This document shows positions 48,562 through 57,357 of a stretch of 64,000 nucleotides of DNA, piece after piece. Position numbers and translations under genes: made by a program. Source of the DNA: CAVQXR01 sp963717955 (GTDB taxonomy: Bacteria > Actinomycetota > Thermoleophilia > Gaiellales > Gaiellaceae); NCBI GenBank assembly GCA_963717955.1, contig CAVQXR010000001.1, positions 1,550,001 to 1,614,000 on the forward strand. Reading direction: 5' to 3'. A model generated the notes under the pieces. It ran no database searches. It worked only from the letters and a program-made list of their open reading frames with translations, and was not told the DNA's origin. Numbering within the stretch: the stretch's first letter is position 1; each line of letters starts with the position of its first letter.

Positions 48562-48729
48562 GTAGTGCACCGTCCGAGGAATACGGCACGGGTGCTGGCG
48601 GCTGCGAAGCGGCGCCAGACCGCGTCCTCAGTCGCGCCAATATTCCCGCATATTGGCGCTCCCTGCGTCCTTGTCTGGCTTGCGTTTCGCGCGCAGGAAC
48701 CGCACCCCATTTCCCGGACGGCGCACTAG
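48562..48729. repeat. CTAG-bounded palindromic repeat, unit 1 (168 bp)
   Basis: Ends GTAGTGCACCGTCCG and CGGACGGCGCACTAG are inverted repeats. A central hairpin GCGCCAATAT/ATATTGGCGC is followed by the conserved block CTCCCTGCGTCCTTGTCTGG. Same length as unit 2 and shares the CTAG at 48726-48729 with it. It resembles a MITE whose target is a TA-centred palindrome. No transposase is present. Confidence 0.75.
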
Positions 48730-48893
48730 TGCTCCGTCTCAGAAATCGCCTTGCACCCCAGGCGGCTGCAACGCGTCGCCATGCGGCGTCCTCGGTCGCG
48801 CCCGTATTCACCAATACGGGCGCTCCCTGCGTCCTTGTCTGGCTTGCTTTTCGCGCGCTGGAGCATCAAGGGAATTCCGAGACGGAGCGCTAG
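48726..48893. repeat. CTAG-bounded palindromic repeat, unit 2 (168 bp)
   Basis: Ends CTAGTGCTCCGTCTC and GAGACGGAGCGCTAG are inverted repeats. The internal hairpin GCGCCCGTATT/AATACGGGCGC differs from that of unit 1 by paired changes on both arms, so the fold is conserved while the sequence drifts. The block CTCCCTGCGTCCTTGTCTGG is identical. It lies 21 bp before the GlcD-like start and could affect its expression. Confidence 0.75.
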
Positions 48894-48914
48894 CGGCTAC
48901 AGTCGGCGAGAGCC

Positions 48915-50306
48915 GTGGCAGTCGCATCCTCCACTCTCGACCGGCTCGAGACAGAGCTCGCCACCGTCCTCGACGGGAGCCGGGTCGTGCGTACCGAGGC
49001 CGTGCGCGAGCAGCATGGCCACGACGAGTCGTGGCACCCGGGCGCGCCGCCCGATCTCGTCGTCTTCCCACGCTCCACCGAGGAGGTGGTCGGCATCGTC
49101 GAGCATTGCGCCCGCGCGCGCGTCCCGATCGTCCCGTTCGGGGCGGGAACGGCGCTCGAGGGCCACGTCGCAGCACTCGACGGCGGCGTCTGCATCGACC
49201 TCGCCGGGATGCAGCGCATCCTCCGGGTCAGTATCGAGGACATGGACGCGACGGTTGAGGCGGGCGTGACCCGCAAGCAGCTCGACGGGCACGTTCGGCA
49301 GCAGGGCGCGTTCTTCGCGGTCGACCCGGGCGCCGACGCGACGATCGGCGGGATGGCGGCCACCGGCGCCTCCGGGACGACCGCAGTCCGGTACGGGACG
49401 ATGCGCGAGAACGTCCTCTCGCTGACCGTCGTCACGCCGCAGGGTCGGGTGGTCACCACCCGCTCGCGGGCTCGAAAGTCGTCGGCCGGGTACGACCTCA
49501 CCCACCTCTTCGTCGGCTCCGAGGGAACGCTTGGCGTGATCACCGAGGCGACCGTCCGTCTCTATCCGACCCCGGAGGCCGTCTCCGCGGCCGCCTGCCC
49601 GTTCCCGAGCCTCGACGCTGCGGTTGCGTGCGTGATCCGCACGATCCAGCTCGGTATCCCCGTCGCCCGCATCGAGCTGCTCGACGAGGTCCAGCTCGAC
49701 GCCGTCAACCGCCGCGCGGGCCTCGGCTATCCCGTCGCGCCGACGCTCTTCCTGGAGTTCCACGGAAGCCCGGCCGGCGTCGTCGAGCAGGCCGAGGCGG
49801 TGAGGGAGCTCGCCGCCGAGGTTGGGGCGCCCGATCTGATCTGGGCAACCGCCGAGGAGGACCGCCGCCGGCTCTGGGAGGCACGACACAGCAGCTACGA
49901 GGCGGCCCTCGCCCTGCGTCCCGGGTCGAAGGGGTTCACGACGGACGTCTGCGTGCCGATCTCACGGCTCGCCGAGTGCATCCGGGAGACGCGGCGCGAC
50001 ATCGACGAGGCCGCGCTGCTCGCTCCGATCGTCGGGCACGTGGGCGACGGCAACTTCCACGTCTGCTTTCTCGTCGATCCGGACGACCCGGACGAGCTCG
50101 CGCGGGTCGAGGAGATCAGCGAACGGATGGTCCGCCGTGCGATCGCGCTCGGCGGCACCTGTACCGGCGAGCACGGCGTCGGCTACGGGAAGTCGCGGTT
50201 CCTCCCGCTCGAGCACGGCGACGAGGGCGTGGCGCTGATGCGCGCGCTCAAGGACGCGCTCGACCCGGACGGGCTGATGAACCCGGGCAAGGTCATCCCG
50301 GCGTAA
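48915..50306 (+). CDS. GlcD-like FAD-linked oxidase (D-lactate/glycolate dehydrogenase type)
   Basis: 463 aa. The PCMH-type FAD domain has FPRSTEEVVGIVEHCARARVPIVPFGAGTALEGHVAA, the FAD loop DPGADATIGGMAATGASGTTAVRYGTMRENVL, and SAGYDLTHLFVGSEGTLGVITEATVRL. The C-terminal oxidase cap ends with the metal/substrate motif HVGDGNFHV and CTGEHGVGYGKSRFL. It most resembles D-lactate dehydrogenases of the LDHD type; the exact 2-hydroxy acid is not determinable. Start GTG 48915, just after the repeat pair. Confidence 0.92.
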   Translation: MAVASSTLDRLETELATVLDGSRVVRTEAVREQHGHDESWHPGAPPDLVVFPRSTEEVVGIVEHCARARVPIVPFGAGTALEGHVAALDGGVCIDLAGMQRILRVSIEDMDATVEAGVTRKQLDGHVRQQGAFFAVDPGADATIGGMAATGASGTTAVRYGTMRENVLSLTVVTPQGRVVTTRSRARKSSAGYDLTHLFVGSEGTLGVITEATVRLYPTPEAVSAAACPFPSLDAAVACVIRTIQLGIPVARIELLDEVQLDAVNRRAGLGYPVAPTLFLEFHGSPAGVVEQAEAVRELAAEVGAPDLIWATAEEDRRRLWEARHSSYEAALALRPGSKGFTTDVCVPISRLAECIRETRRDIDEAALLAPIVGHVGDGNFHVCFLVDPDDPDELARVEEISERMVRRAIALGGTCTGEHGVGYGKSRFLPLEHGDEGVALMRALKDALDPDGLMNPGKVIPA

Positions 50307-50330
50307 GAGGCCTGGCCCCCACGGCCGTTC

Positions 50331-50603
50331 TCAGCGCCTCCGGCGGGCCTGCTTTTCCGCGGCACGGCGCATCCCGCGGCTCATCTCGCCCGGCTTCGGC
50401 TGAGGTAGCTCACCCTTCATCGCTGCACGCAGCAGAGGCAAGCGCTGATCCTCGGGGATCTGCCGCAGCATCGCCTGCATCTGCTGCATCTCGGGGGTGA
50501 GCTTGTGGCGCGGCGCCTTCTCGATCGCTCGCACGACCCCCTTGAGGTAGAGCGGCCCGATCAGCGGGAGCCGCGCGATGAGCTTCACGAGGCCCTGGCG
50601 CAT
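50331..50603 (-). CDS. small conserved-looking protein of unknown function
   Basis: 90 aa. A hydrophobic-basic N-terminus (LVKLIARLPLIGPLYLKGVVRAI), a Met/Gln-rich middle (EMQQMQAMLRQIPEDQRLPLLRAAMKGEL) and a strongly basic tail. No known domain seen. It is convergent with the GlcD-like gene, with a 24-bp gap. Coding potential rests on typical composition and clean boundaries. Confidence 0.5.
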   Translation of the reverse strand: MRQGLVKLIARLPLIGPLYLKGVVRAIEKAPRHKLTPEMQQMQAMLRQIPEDQRLPLLRAAMKGELPQPKPGEMSRGMRRAAEKQARRRR

Positions 50604-50737
50604 CGTCGCCAGTCTACGGTGCCGCTCGTGAGCGCCGGTGCCCGGCCGACGCCGGCGTCAGCGCCCCGGACGAGATCGAAGACGATCCGCCGGGCCGGCC
50701 GTGCAGCGTCCGGCGGGGATCCCTCGCCGAGCCGAGC

Positions 50738-51763
50738 TCACTTCTCGGCGTGCCCCCCGAACTCGGCGCGCATCGCGGCGAGGAGCTGGTTTGCGAACGT
50801 CGCCTCTCCGCGCGACTCGAAGCGGTCGTACAGCGCCGCGGTGAGCACGTGCGCGGGCGCGCCGACGTCCACCGCCGCGAGGATGGTCCAGCGTCCCTCG
50901 CCGGAGTCGGAGACGCGGCCGCCGAACTCCTCGAGCGTCGGCGACTTCGCGAGCGCGTCGGCGGTCAGGTCGAGCAGCCACGAGGCGACGACGGAGCCGC
51001 GGCGCCAGAGCTCGGCGATCGCGGCCAGGTCGAAGTCGTACCGGTAGTGCTCGGGGTCTCGCAGCGGCGCGGTCTCGGCGTCGATCTCCCGGCCGGCGCC
51101 GCCGGCATTCGCATGCCGGAGGATGTTCAGGCCCTCGGCGTAGGCGGCCATGAGCCCGTACTCGATCCCGTTGTGCACCATCTTCACGAAATGCCCGGCG
51201 CCGCTCGGGCCGCAGTGCAGGTAGCCGCGCTCGGCGGTCGATGCCTCCCCGGCGCGGGAGCGCGTCCTCGGGGCCGCATCGATGCCGGGAGTCAGCGTGG
51301 CGAAGATCGGGTCGAGGCGGGCGACCGCCTCCTCGTCTCCCCCGACCATGAGGCAGTAGCCCCGCTCGAGGCCGAAGATGCCGCCCGAGGTGCCAACGTC
51401 GAGGTAGTGGATGCCCCTCTTCGCGAGCCGGCCGGCGCGCTCGCGATCGTCCCGGTAGTGGCTGTTCCCGCCGTCGACGATCGTGTCGCCTCGCTCGAGC
51501 AGCGGCGCGAGCTCGTCGATCGTCGCGTCCACGTGACCTGCCGGGATCATGATCCACGCGGCACGCGGCGGTCGCAGCTTCGCGACCAGCTCCGCGAGCG
51601 AGCCGGACGTGACGGCTCCTTCCGCACCGAGCATCGCGACGGGCCCGGGGCTCCTGTTGTAGACGACGACCTCGTGCCCGTTGCGCATCAGCCGGCGGGC
51701 GAGGTTCGCACCCATCCGGCCGAGGCCGATCATGCCGAGCTGCATGGGCCTGCTGGTTGGCAT
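50738..51763 (-). CDS. gnd: 6-phosphogluconate dehydrogenase, decarboxylating (GndA-like short form)
   Basis: 341 aa, oxidative pentose-phosphate enzyme. The NAD(P) fold starts LGMIGLGRMGANLARRLMRNGHEVVVYNRSP. Substrate motifs are VDGGNSHYRDD, LDVGTSGGIFGLERGYCLMVGG, the catalytic Lys in HFVKMVHNGIEYGLMAAYAEG, and a truncated C-terminal helical domain as in the roughly 300-340-aa bacterial form. ATG 51763 has an AAGGATCGAACGGAG leader. 19 bp follow the pgi stop, so the two genes probably form an operon. The frame continues open into pgi because of a frameshift there. Confidence 0.94.
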   Translation of the reverse strand: MPTSRPMQLGMIGLGRMGANLARRLMRNGHEVVVYNRSPGPVAMLGAEGAVTSGSLAELVAKLRPPRAAWIMIPAGHVDATIDELAPLLERGDTIVDGGNSHYRDDRERAGRLAKRGIHYLDVGTSGGIFGLERGYCLMVGGDEEAVARLDPIFATLTPGIDAAPRTRSRAGEASTAERGYLHCGPSGAGHFVKMVHNGIEYGLMAAYAEGLNILRHANAGGAGREIDAETAPLRDPEHYRYDFDLAAIAELWRRGSVVASWLLDLTADALAKSPTLEEFGGRVSDSGEGRWTILAAVDVGAPAHVLTAALYDRFESRGEATFANQLLAAMRAEFGGHAEK

Positions 51764-51782
51764 CTCCGTTCGATCCTTTCTC

Positions 51783-53417
51783 TCAGCGGTCCCTGAGCCG
51801 CCGGTAGCGGCGGATGAGCGCGTTCGTCGAGCCGTCGTGGGCGAGTGGGGGCTCCTCGGGGAGCGGAGCTCCGGGACGATCCGCCCGGCCAGCTCCTTGC
51901 CGAGCTCCACCCCCCACTGGTCGAACGGGTCGACCGACCAGACGGCCGCCTGGGTGAACACGGCGTGCTCGTACAGCGCGACGAGGCTCCCGAGCGAGCC
52001 CGGGGTGAGCTGCGCCGCGAGGATCGTGCTCGAGGGGCGGTTCCCCTCGAAGGCCCGGTGCGGGACGAGGCGCTCCGGGACGCCCTCGGTGCGCACCTCG
52101 TCCGGGGTCTTCCCGAAGGCGAGCGCCTCCGCCTGGGCGAGGCAGTTGGCGACGAGGAGGTCGTGGTGCTCGCCGATCGGGTTCAGCGGGCGCGCGAACG
52201 CGATGAAGTCGCACGGCACGAGCTGGGTTCCCTGGTGGAGCAGCTGGTAGAAGCTGTGCTGTCCGTTCGTGCCCGGCTCGCCCCAGTAGACGGGGCCGGT
52301 CGGGTAGTCGACGGCCACGCCGTCGTTCGTGACGGACTTCCCGTTCGACTCCATGGCGAGCTGCTGGAGGTAGGCGGGGAACCTGTCGAGGTACTGGTCG
52401 TAGGGCAGCACCGCGATCGAGCGGGCGCCGAGGAAGCCCACGTTCCACACGGCGAGCAGGCCCATGAGCAGCGGCAGATTCTCGCCGGGCGGCGCCGTGC
52501 GGAAGTGCTCGTCGATCGCATGGAAGCCGGCGAGTAGCTCGTGGAAGCGCTCCGGCCCGATCGCGAGCATCGTCGAGAGCCCGATCGCCGAGCCCATCGA
52601 GTAGCGCCCGCCGACCCAGTCCCAGAAGCCGAACATGTTGTCGGGCTCGATGCCGAAGCGGGCGACCTCCTCGGCGTTCGTCGAGACCGCGACGAAGTGG
52701 CTCGCGACGGCCGCCTCGTCTCCGAGCGCGTCGAGCAGCCACGAGCGCGCGGTGCGCGCGTTCGTCATCGTCTCGAGCGTCGTGAAGGTCTTGGAGGCGA
52801 CGACGAGGAGCGTCTCCTCGCGGGTCGAGGTCGAACGTCGCCTCGGCGAAGTCGGTCGCGTCGACGTTCGAGACGAAGCGAAACGTGAGGTCGCGTCGCG
52901 CGTAGTGCCGCAGCGCGCGGTAGGCCATCGCCGGCCCGAGGTCGGAGCCGCCGATGCCGACGTTGACGACGGCCCGGATCGGCCTGCCGGTGTGGCCCGT
53001 CCACTCGCCGGAGCGGACGCGGTGGGCGAACGACGACATGCGGTCGAGCACCTCGTGGACGTCGCGTACGACATCGCGGCCGTCGACGACCAGGCTGCTG
53101 CCGCGCGGCATCCGCAGGGCCGTGTGCAGCGCCGGCCTGTCCTCGGTGAGGTTGACGTGCTCGCCGGCGAACATCGCATCGCGCCGCTCGGCGACGCCCG
53201 ACTCCCCGGCGAGCGCCGTGAGGAGCGCGAGCGTCTCGTCCGTGACCCGTTGCTTGGAGTAGTCGAGCGCGAGCCCGGCGGCCTGGGCGACCAGCCGCTC
53301 GCCCCGGCCGGGGTCGGCCGCGAAGAGTTCCCGCAGATGCACGCGGCCAATCTCGGCGTGATGGCGCTCGAGCGCCTTCCAGGCGTTCCGTTCACGGAGC
53401 ACCGCGCGATGCGTCAT
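51783..53417 (-). CDS. pgi: glucose-6-phosphate isomerase with two compensating frameshifts
   Basis: About 544 aa if repaired. The N-terminus (MTHRAVLRERNAWKALERHHAEIG) through NVGIGGSDLGPAMAYRAL and ATFDLDP is in one frame. At about 52823 (an apparent extra C in GACCCGC) the homology moves to another frame, covering REETLLVVASKTFTTLETMTNAR, VYWGEPGTNGQHSFYQLLHQGTQLVPCDFI and VELGKELAGRIVPEL. Near 51870 it returns to the first frame for the C-terminus HDGSTNALIRRYRRLRDR, which carries the conserved STN-L-RYR end. Catalytic residues are all present across the pieces. Either sequencing indels or a damaged core gene. Confidence 0.85.
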   Translation of the reverse strand: MTHRAVLRERNAWKALERHHAEIGRVHLRELFAADPGRGERLVAQAAGLALDYSKQRVTDETLALLTALAGESGVAERRDAMFAGEHVNLTEDRPALHTALRMPRGSSLVVDGRDVVRDVHEVLDRMSSFAHRVRSGEWTGHTGRPIRAVVNVGIGGSDLGPAMAYRALRHYARRDLTFRFVSNVDATDFAEATFDLDPRGDAPRRRLQDLHDARDDDERAHRALVAARRARRRGGRREPLRRGLDERRGGRPLRHRARQHVRLLGLGRRALLDGLGDRALDDARDRAGALPRATRRLPCDRRALPHGAARRESAAAHGPARRVERGLPRRPLDRGAALRPVPRQVPRLPPAARHGVEREVRHERRRGRRLPDRPRLLGRAGHERTAQLLPAAPPGNPARAVRLHRVRAPAEPDRRAPRPPRRQLPRPGGGARLREDPGRGAHRGRPGAPRPAPGLRGEPPLEHDPRGAAHPGLAREPRRAVRARRVHPGGRLVGRPVRPVGGGARQGAGRADRPGAPLPEEPPLAHDGSTNALIRRYRRLRDR

Positions 53418-53502
53418 GACGACGGACAACGGTACCGGCTCCCGGTAGCCCGCCCCTCGGATACGCCGGTTGCCGGGATCGCGCCCTGCCCGATTGCGGG
53501 TC

Positions 53503-53530
53503 AGAGGCGCGGAGCGGACTCGAACCGCTG
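53503..53530. repeat. attachment-site-like direct repeat, left copy
   Basis: 28 bp (AGAGGCGCGGAGCGG then ACTCGAACCGCTG) identical to 57330-57357, where it is the T arm and acceptor 3' half of tRNA-Cys. Here only this half exists, so it is not a tRNA gene. It fits an att site left by tRNA-targeted integration. Confidence 0.7.
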
Positions 53531-53799
53531 AAGGAGTGACTTCGGGCGGATCCGCCGGCCCTTCTGACCGGCCGGGCAATTGATCGGTCTCGCGCTGCGG
53601 GATGACGCCGGTCGTTCGCCCCCGGCGAGGACGCCGAACGGTTCCTCGCCGCAGCGGGCCGGCGAGCTCCCCCCTCCCCCTGAAGCGCGGGACGGGACGG
53701 GACTCCGATCCGGAGGTTGTGCCCTTCCACACTGGCTCAGAGTGCACTAGCTGACCCTCACAGCGGGGCAACGACGTCTCTGGCGTCAGCCGGTGAACC
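53531..53799. other. noncoding left end of the putative integrative element
   Basis: No convincing gene between the left 28-bp repeat and the lipoprotein stop. Contains GC-rich imperfect palindromes (for example GATCCGCCGGCCC...GGCCGGGC) and no repeat family I recognise. Confidence 0.4.
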
Positions 53800-54606
53800 T
53801 CATGCCGGCAGAGGCACCGGGCACCATCCTAGGCCGTACCCGATCAGGAACGCATCCCTCTGATGCGTCAGGTGGACGCGCTCGGTGCTCAGCAACCAGG
53901 CGCGCGCGGTGTCGCCGGCGGCTGCCGCCGCCGCCCACCCGTGGAGGGCGTCGATCTCCTGCTCGACGACCGGGTAGAAGGCCTCCTCGAGCAAGGCGCG
54001 GTCGGCCTCCGGCTGAGGGAGCGCGCGCAGCTCCGCAAGCGCCTCCTCCTCGATGCGAGCCGCTGCCTCGGCAAACGCCGCCCAGTCCCCGAGCTCTGTC
54101 CCGCCCCACCCTACGGCCGCATCCAACCTGTCGCTCGCCGCACTGCAGATCGTATTTGCCTGGGCGATGTACTCGGCCCTCGTCAGCGGGTTGACGCTCT
54201 CCTGCGTCCCGCCGCGGTGGCTGCACAGGGCGACCGGAATCACGGTCACCTCCTCCGGCACAGGGAGCGCGCGCAGCTCCGCGAGCAGCTCGCTCGCGAG
54301 GAGATACCCTGATTCGCCGTTCATAACCGTCGGGTCGAGCTCTAGAGCCGCCTCGAGCCTGTCTTCCGCCGCCTTGCAGGCCGCATCGACCTGGGCGGAG
54401 TATTCCGCACCCTGGGCGAAGCCCTCGAACATCATCGGCTCCGTCTCGGCCGGCTCCCCCGTGGTATTGCCGGGTGACGCCGCCTGCGGTGCCGTCGCGA
54501 CCGGAAGGCTGGGGGCCGGCCCGGCGGACTTGGCGCCACCGCCACCGCACGCGGCGACCGCAAGGGCGAGACAGACGGCAGAGAGGGCTAGCACGAGCGG
54601 TTTCAT
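53800..54606 (-). CDS. lipoprotein with duplicated helical domain
   Basis: 268 aa. Signal peptide with lipobox VAAC, then a Gly-rich linker. Two similar helical repeats follow: EYSAQVDAACKAAEDRLEAAL with ELLAELRALPVPEEV, and EYIAQANTICSAASDRLDAAV with ALAELRALPQPEAD; each has one conserved Cys. ATG 54606 is preferred for its AAAGGAG site 5 nt upstream. An ATG at 54630 overlaps the histidine-kinase stop (ATGA) and is an alternative. It may be the output or an accessory sensor of the adjacent two-component system. Family unknown. Confidence 0.75.
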   Translation of the reverse strand: MKPLVLALSAVCLALAVAACGGGGAKSAGPAPSLPVATAPQAASPGNTTGEPAETEPMMFEGFAQGAEYSAQVDAACKAAEDRLEAALELDPTVMNGESGYLLASELLAELRALPVPEEVTVIPVALCSHRGGTQESVNPLTRAEYIAQANTICSAASDRLDAAVGWGGTELGDWAAFAEAAARIEEEALAELRALPQPEADRALLEEAFYPVVEQEIDALHGWAAAAAAGDTARAWLLSTERVHLTHQRDAFLIGYGLGWCPVPLPA

Positions 54607-54626
54607 CGCTGCTCCTTTGGACGCGT

Positions 54627-56066
54627 TCATCGCGTCCTATCCTCGCTCTCGCCTGCATCAGCGTCCGTACCGCCGCGCAACGGTTTTGCAACAGGCAGCG
54701 TGACCGTGAATCGCGAGCCGGCGTTGACCTCGCTCCACGCGTCGATCCCGCCGCCGAGCAGTCGCGCGTTCTCGAGCGCGATCGCGAGCCCGAGTCCGCT
54801 GCCGCCGCCGGCGCGCGCCGGATCGGCCTTGTAGAAGCGCTCGAAGACGTGCGGGAGATGCTGAGGGGCAATGCCCGACCCCCTGTCGGATACCTCCACG
54901 AACGCGTTGCTCCCGTTTCGGCCGATCTGCACGGCGACGTCGCGGTTGCCGTGCGCGAGGGCGTTCTCGATCAGGTTGGACAGGATTCGTTCCGCCCGTC
55001 GCGGATCCGTGACGACGACGAGAGGCTCCGCCGCAAGCGACACGCTCGCCTCCCAGCCGCGCGCCCGCAGCAGGCCGGCTGCGAGCGAGCCCAGGTCGAC
55101 GGGCTCCATGCGCACGTCCTCGCGGCCGGCGTCGAGCCGGGAGATCTCCATCAGCTCCTCGACCAGGCGGCGCAGGCGCCCGACGTCTTCGACGAGAAGC
55201 TGTGCCGGCCGCTTCGCCTCGAGCGGCATGCGCTCGAGCTGCTCCCCGAGCAGCGTGGCCTCGCCGACGAGCGCCGTCAGCGGCGTGCGCAGCTCGTGCG
55301 CCACGTCCGAGGTGAAGCGCCGCTCGCGCGCGTGCGCCTCCGAGAGGGCGCGGATCTTCTCCTCGAGCGCCTCGGCCATCTTGTTGAACGACGCTGCCCA
55401 GGCGCCGAGCTCGTCGTCGGTCTCGACCGGAAGTCGGGTCTCGAGCAGGCCCTCCGCGAGAGCGCGCGCCGCCGCGCTCGCCCGGCCGATCGGGCGGAGG
55501 ACCCGCCGGGCGACGAGCGCGCCGGCGGCCCCCGAGAGAACGACCACGATCGCCCACCCTGCAAGGAGAATCGTCCGGAGCTGGGCGAGGTCGCCGCGCA
55601 GGGCTTCCTCGGAGACGAAGAAGTAGAGCTCCACCGGCGACGGTGGGACCCGCCCGCCCACGACGAGGTACGGCGTGTCGGCGAATCGCACTCGCTCGAA
55701 GGCGAGGTCGCCGTTCCGTACGAGGCGCTGCACCCCGGCGGGGATCTGCGTCTCCCTGACGGAGAGGCTCGACGAGAACGCCGCTCCGCCGACCAGTGCG
55801 ACCGTCTCGAAGCCGGGTCGCCGCGCGTAGAACTCGAGGAGGCCGACTGCGTCCTGCGGTGCGGAGGATCCGCCAAGGACGGCTCCCGCGAGCACGAGGT
55901 TCGTGCGCGCCTGCGCGAGCGCGCTGTCGACCGAGTCGTCGAGGCGCGAGCTGCGGACCGCGAGGTACGTCCCGAGCGCGAGCGCTCCCGTGGAGAGCGC
56001 GGCGACGAGTGCGAAGGTGACGGCGAGACGCCGCCTGAGCCTTCCCGCAGTGACAACCCGCCTCAT
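54627..56066 (-). CDS. sensor histidine kinase
   Basis: 479 aa. TM1 (about 15-38), an extracytoplasmic sensor of about 120 residues, TM2 (about 165-190), then HAMP (LRPIGRASAAARALAEGLLETRLPVETDDELG). HisKA has the phospho-His in TSDVAHELRTPLTALVGE, and HATPase has the N-box NLIENALAHGNRD, the G1 box DRGSGIAP and the G2 box GSGLGLAIA. Signal unknown. ATG overlaps the response-regulator stop (ATGA). Cargo of the putative tRNA-Cys-integrated element. Confidence 0.95.
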   Translation of the reverse strand: MRRVVTAGRLRRRLAVTFALVAALSTGALALGTYLAVRSSRLDDSVDSALAQARTNLVLAGAVLGGSSAPQDAVGLLEFYARRPGFETVALVGGAAFSSSLSVRETQIPAGVQRLVRNGDLAFERVRFADTPYLVVGGRVPPSPVELYFFVSEEALRGDLAQLRTILLAGWAIVVVLSGAAGALVARRVLRPIGRASAAARALAEGLLETRLPVETDDELGAWAASFNKMAEALEEKIRALSEAHARERRFTSDVAHELRTPLTALVGEATLLGEQLERMPLEAKRPAQLLVEDVGRLRRLVEELMEISRLDAGREDVRMEPVDLGSLAAGLLRARGWEASVSLAAEPLVVVTDPRRAERILSNLIENALAHGNRDVAVQIGRNGSNAFVEVSDRGSGIAPQHLPHVFERFYKADPARAGGGSGLGLAIALENARLLGGGIDAWSEVNAGSRFTVTLPVAKPLRGGTDADAGESEDRTR

Positions 56067-56746
56067 CGGCCGCGTTCGAGCCGGAAACCGACGCCGCGAA
56101 CCGTCGTGATCAGCCGCGGGCGGCCCAGCTCGGCATCTACCTTCGCGCGAAGGCGCTGGACGGCGATGTCGACAAGACGCGAGTCTCCAAGGTAATCGTA
56201 CCCCCAGACGAGCTCGAGCAGCAGCTCGCGGGTGAACACCTGCCCCGGGCGGCGGGCGAGCTCGAGCAGGACGCGGAACTCGGTCGCGGTGAGCAGGAGC
56301 TCCGCACCGTCGCGCGCCGCCCGGAACCCGGCCGGGTCGATCTCGAGCTCGCCGACGCGAATCACCTCGTCGGCGGGAGGGTCGTGCGTCCGACGCAGGA
56401 GTGCCCGGACGCGGGCGACGAGCACCGGCATCTCAAACGGCTTCGTCACGTAGTCGTCGGCGCCCAGCTCGAGGCCGACCACGACGTCGAGGGGGTCGCT
56501 TCGAGCCGACAGCATCAGGATCGGCACCCGGCTCGAGCGCCGGATCTCCCGGCAGACCTCGAGCCCGTCTAGCTCCGGAAGCATCACGTCGAGCACCACG
56601 AGGTCATACGGCTCAGCGTGGAAGCGCTGCAGCGCCTCCCGTCCGTCCGCCGCCGTCTCGACGGTGAGGTTCGCGCCGCTCAATCCCAACGACACGACCT
56701 CGCGAATCGACGGGTCGTCCTCCACCACGAGCACTCGCTCGGCCAC
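56063..56746 (-). CDS. OmpR-family response regulator
   Basis: 227 aa. Receiver domain: acidic pair in VVEDDPSIREVV, phospho-Asp in LVVLDVMLPELDG, Lys in DDYVTKPFEMPVL. Winged-helix DNA-binding domain: TATEFRVLLELARRPGQVFTRELLLELVWGYDYLGDSRLVDIAVQRLRAKV. GTG start at 56746 with GGAGG 5 nt before it. Partner of the overlapping histidine kinase. Confidence 0.96.
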   Translation of the reverse strand: MAERVLVVEDDPSIREVVSLGLSGANLTVETAADGREALQRFHAEPYDLVVLDVMLPELDGLEVCREIRRSSRVPILMLSARSDPLDVVVGLELGADDYVTKPFEMPVLVARVRALLRRTHDPPADEVIRVGELEIDPAGFRAARDGAELLLTATEFRVLLELARRPGQVFTRELLLELVWGYDYLGDSRLVDIAVQRLRAKVDAELGRPRLITTVRGVGFRLERGR

Positions 56747-56849
56747 GCCAACCTCCGTCTAGACGCGCCCGACCGCATCTATCACGCGGAGCCCACGATG
56801 GTCGAGAAGTCTGCCACGTTCTCCGGATCGGCGAGCAGTGGCGCCGCGT

Positions 56850-56935
56850 CCCGGGGCGTGTCCATCAGGTCCCATGTTCGGTCTCGCCTGCATCAGCGGT
56901 GCCACCGCCGTGCATCAGCTTCGCAACAGCATGGG
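56850..56935 (-). pseudogene. remnant copy of the kinase/lipoprotein junction
   Basis: This segment resembles 54612-54700 (for example CTCGCCTGCATCAGCG and TTGCAACAG versus TCGCAACAG), where the kinase 3' end meets the lipoprotein 5' end. It is too short and degenerate to code. It suggests a former second copy of this module. Confidence 0.5.
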
Positions 56936-57016
56936 CCTCAGCGACGTCGTTCTCGAGGCGGGCACCGGGCAGAAGCCGGGCGATGACCCCATGGAGTTGG
57001 AGTTGACCCGGTCTCG

Positions 57017-57298
57017 TTGACACCGCGCGAGCACCGCGACAGGCCGATGCAGCCCACTACGATGTACCGTTGGTTCAAGCGCTGTCTGCGCCAGGCCGGG
57101 GCCGCGGACTTCCCGATGCACGAGTTGCGCCACACGGCGGGCAACGAGTTCACGCGGGCGACCGGCGACCTCGAGCTGACAAGGATGTTCATGCGGCACG
57201 CCTCGATCTCGACGACGAGCGAGCACTACATGCACGCCGACCAGGAGGAGCTCGTCGCCGGGATGCGGCTTGCCGAGGAGCGTTGGCGGAAAGAGTGA
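57017..57298 (+). pseudogene. tyrosine recombinase, C-terminal fragment
   Basis: About 93 codons. Catalytic box II region HELRHTAGNEFTRATGDLELTRMFMRHASISTTSEHYMHAD holds the H-x-x-R, the second His and the nucleophilic Tyr of phage-type integrases. The N-terminal arm/core-binding domains and the first catalytic Arg are absent, so it is inactive alone. It ends 32 bp before the 28-bp repeat in tRNA-Cys, the usual place for an integrase next to its att site. Confidence 0.85.
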
Positions 57299-57303
57299 CT
57301 TCC

Positions 57304-57325
57304 GAAAAAACCCGCTATTTCCGGG
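57304..57325 (-). terminator. terminator after tRNA-Cys
   Basis: On the minus strand CCCG-GAAATAG-CGGG is followed by TTTTTTCGG, just downstream of the tRNA. The stem is short but the T run is good. Confidence 0.6.
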
Positions 57326-57329
57326 AAAA

Positions 57330-57357
57330 AGAGGCGCGGAGCGGACTCGAACCGCTG
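57330..57357. repeat. attachment-site-like direct repeat, right copy
   Basis: 28 bp identical to 53503-53530. Here it forms the 3' half of the intact tRNA-Cys. Confidence 0.7.

Noticed and set aside
53503..53530. A second tRNA-Cys gene
   Set aside because: Only the T arm and acceptor 3' half are present; no anticodon arm or 5' half upstream on that strand. Treated as an att-like repeat.
57017..57298. An intact integrase gene
   Set aside because: Only the last catalytic third is present; the first catalytic Arg and DNA-binding domains are missing.
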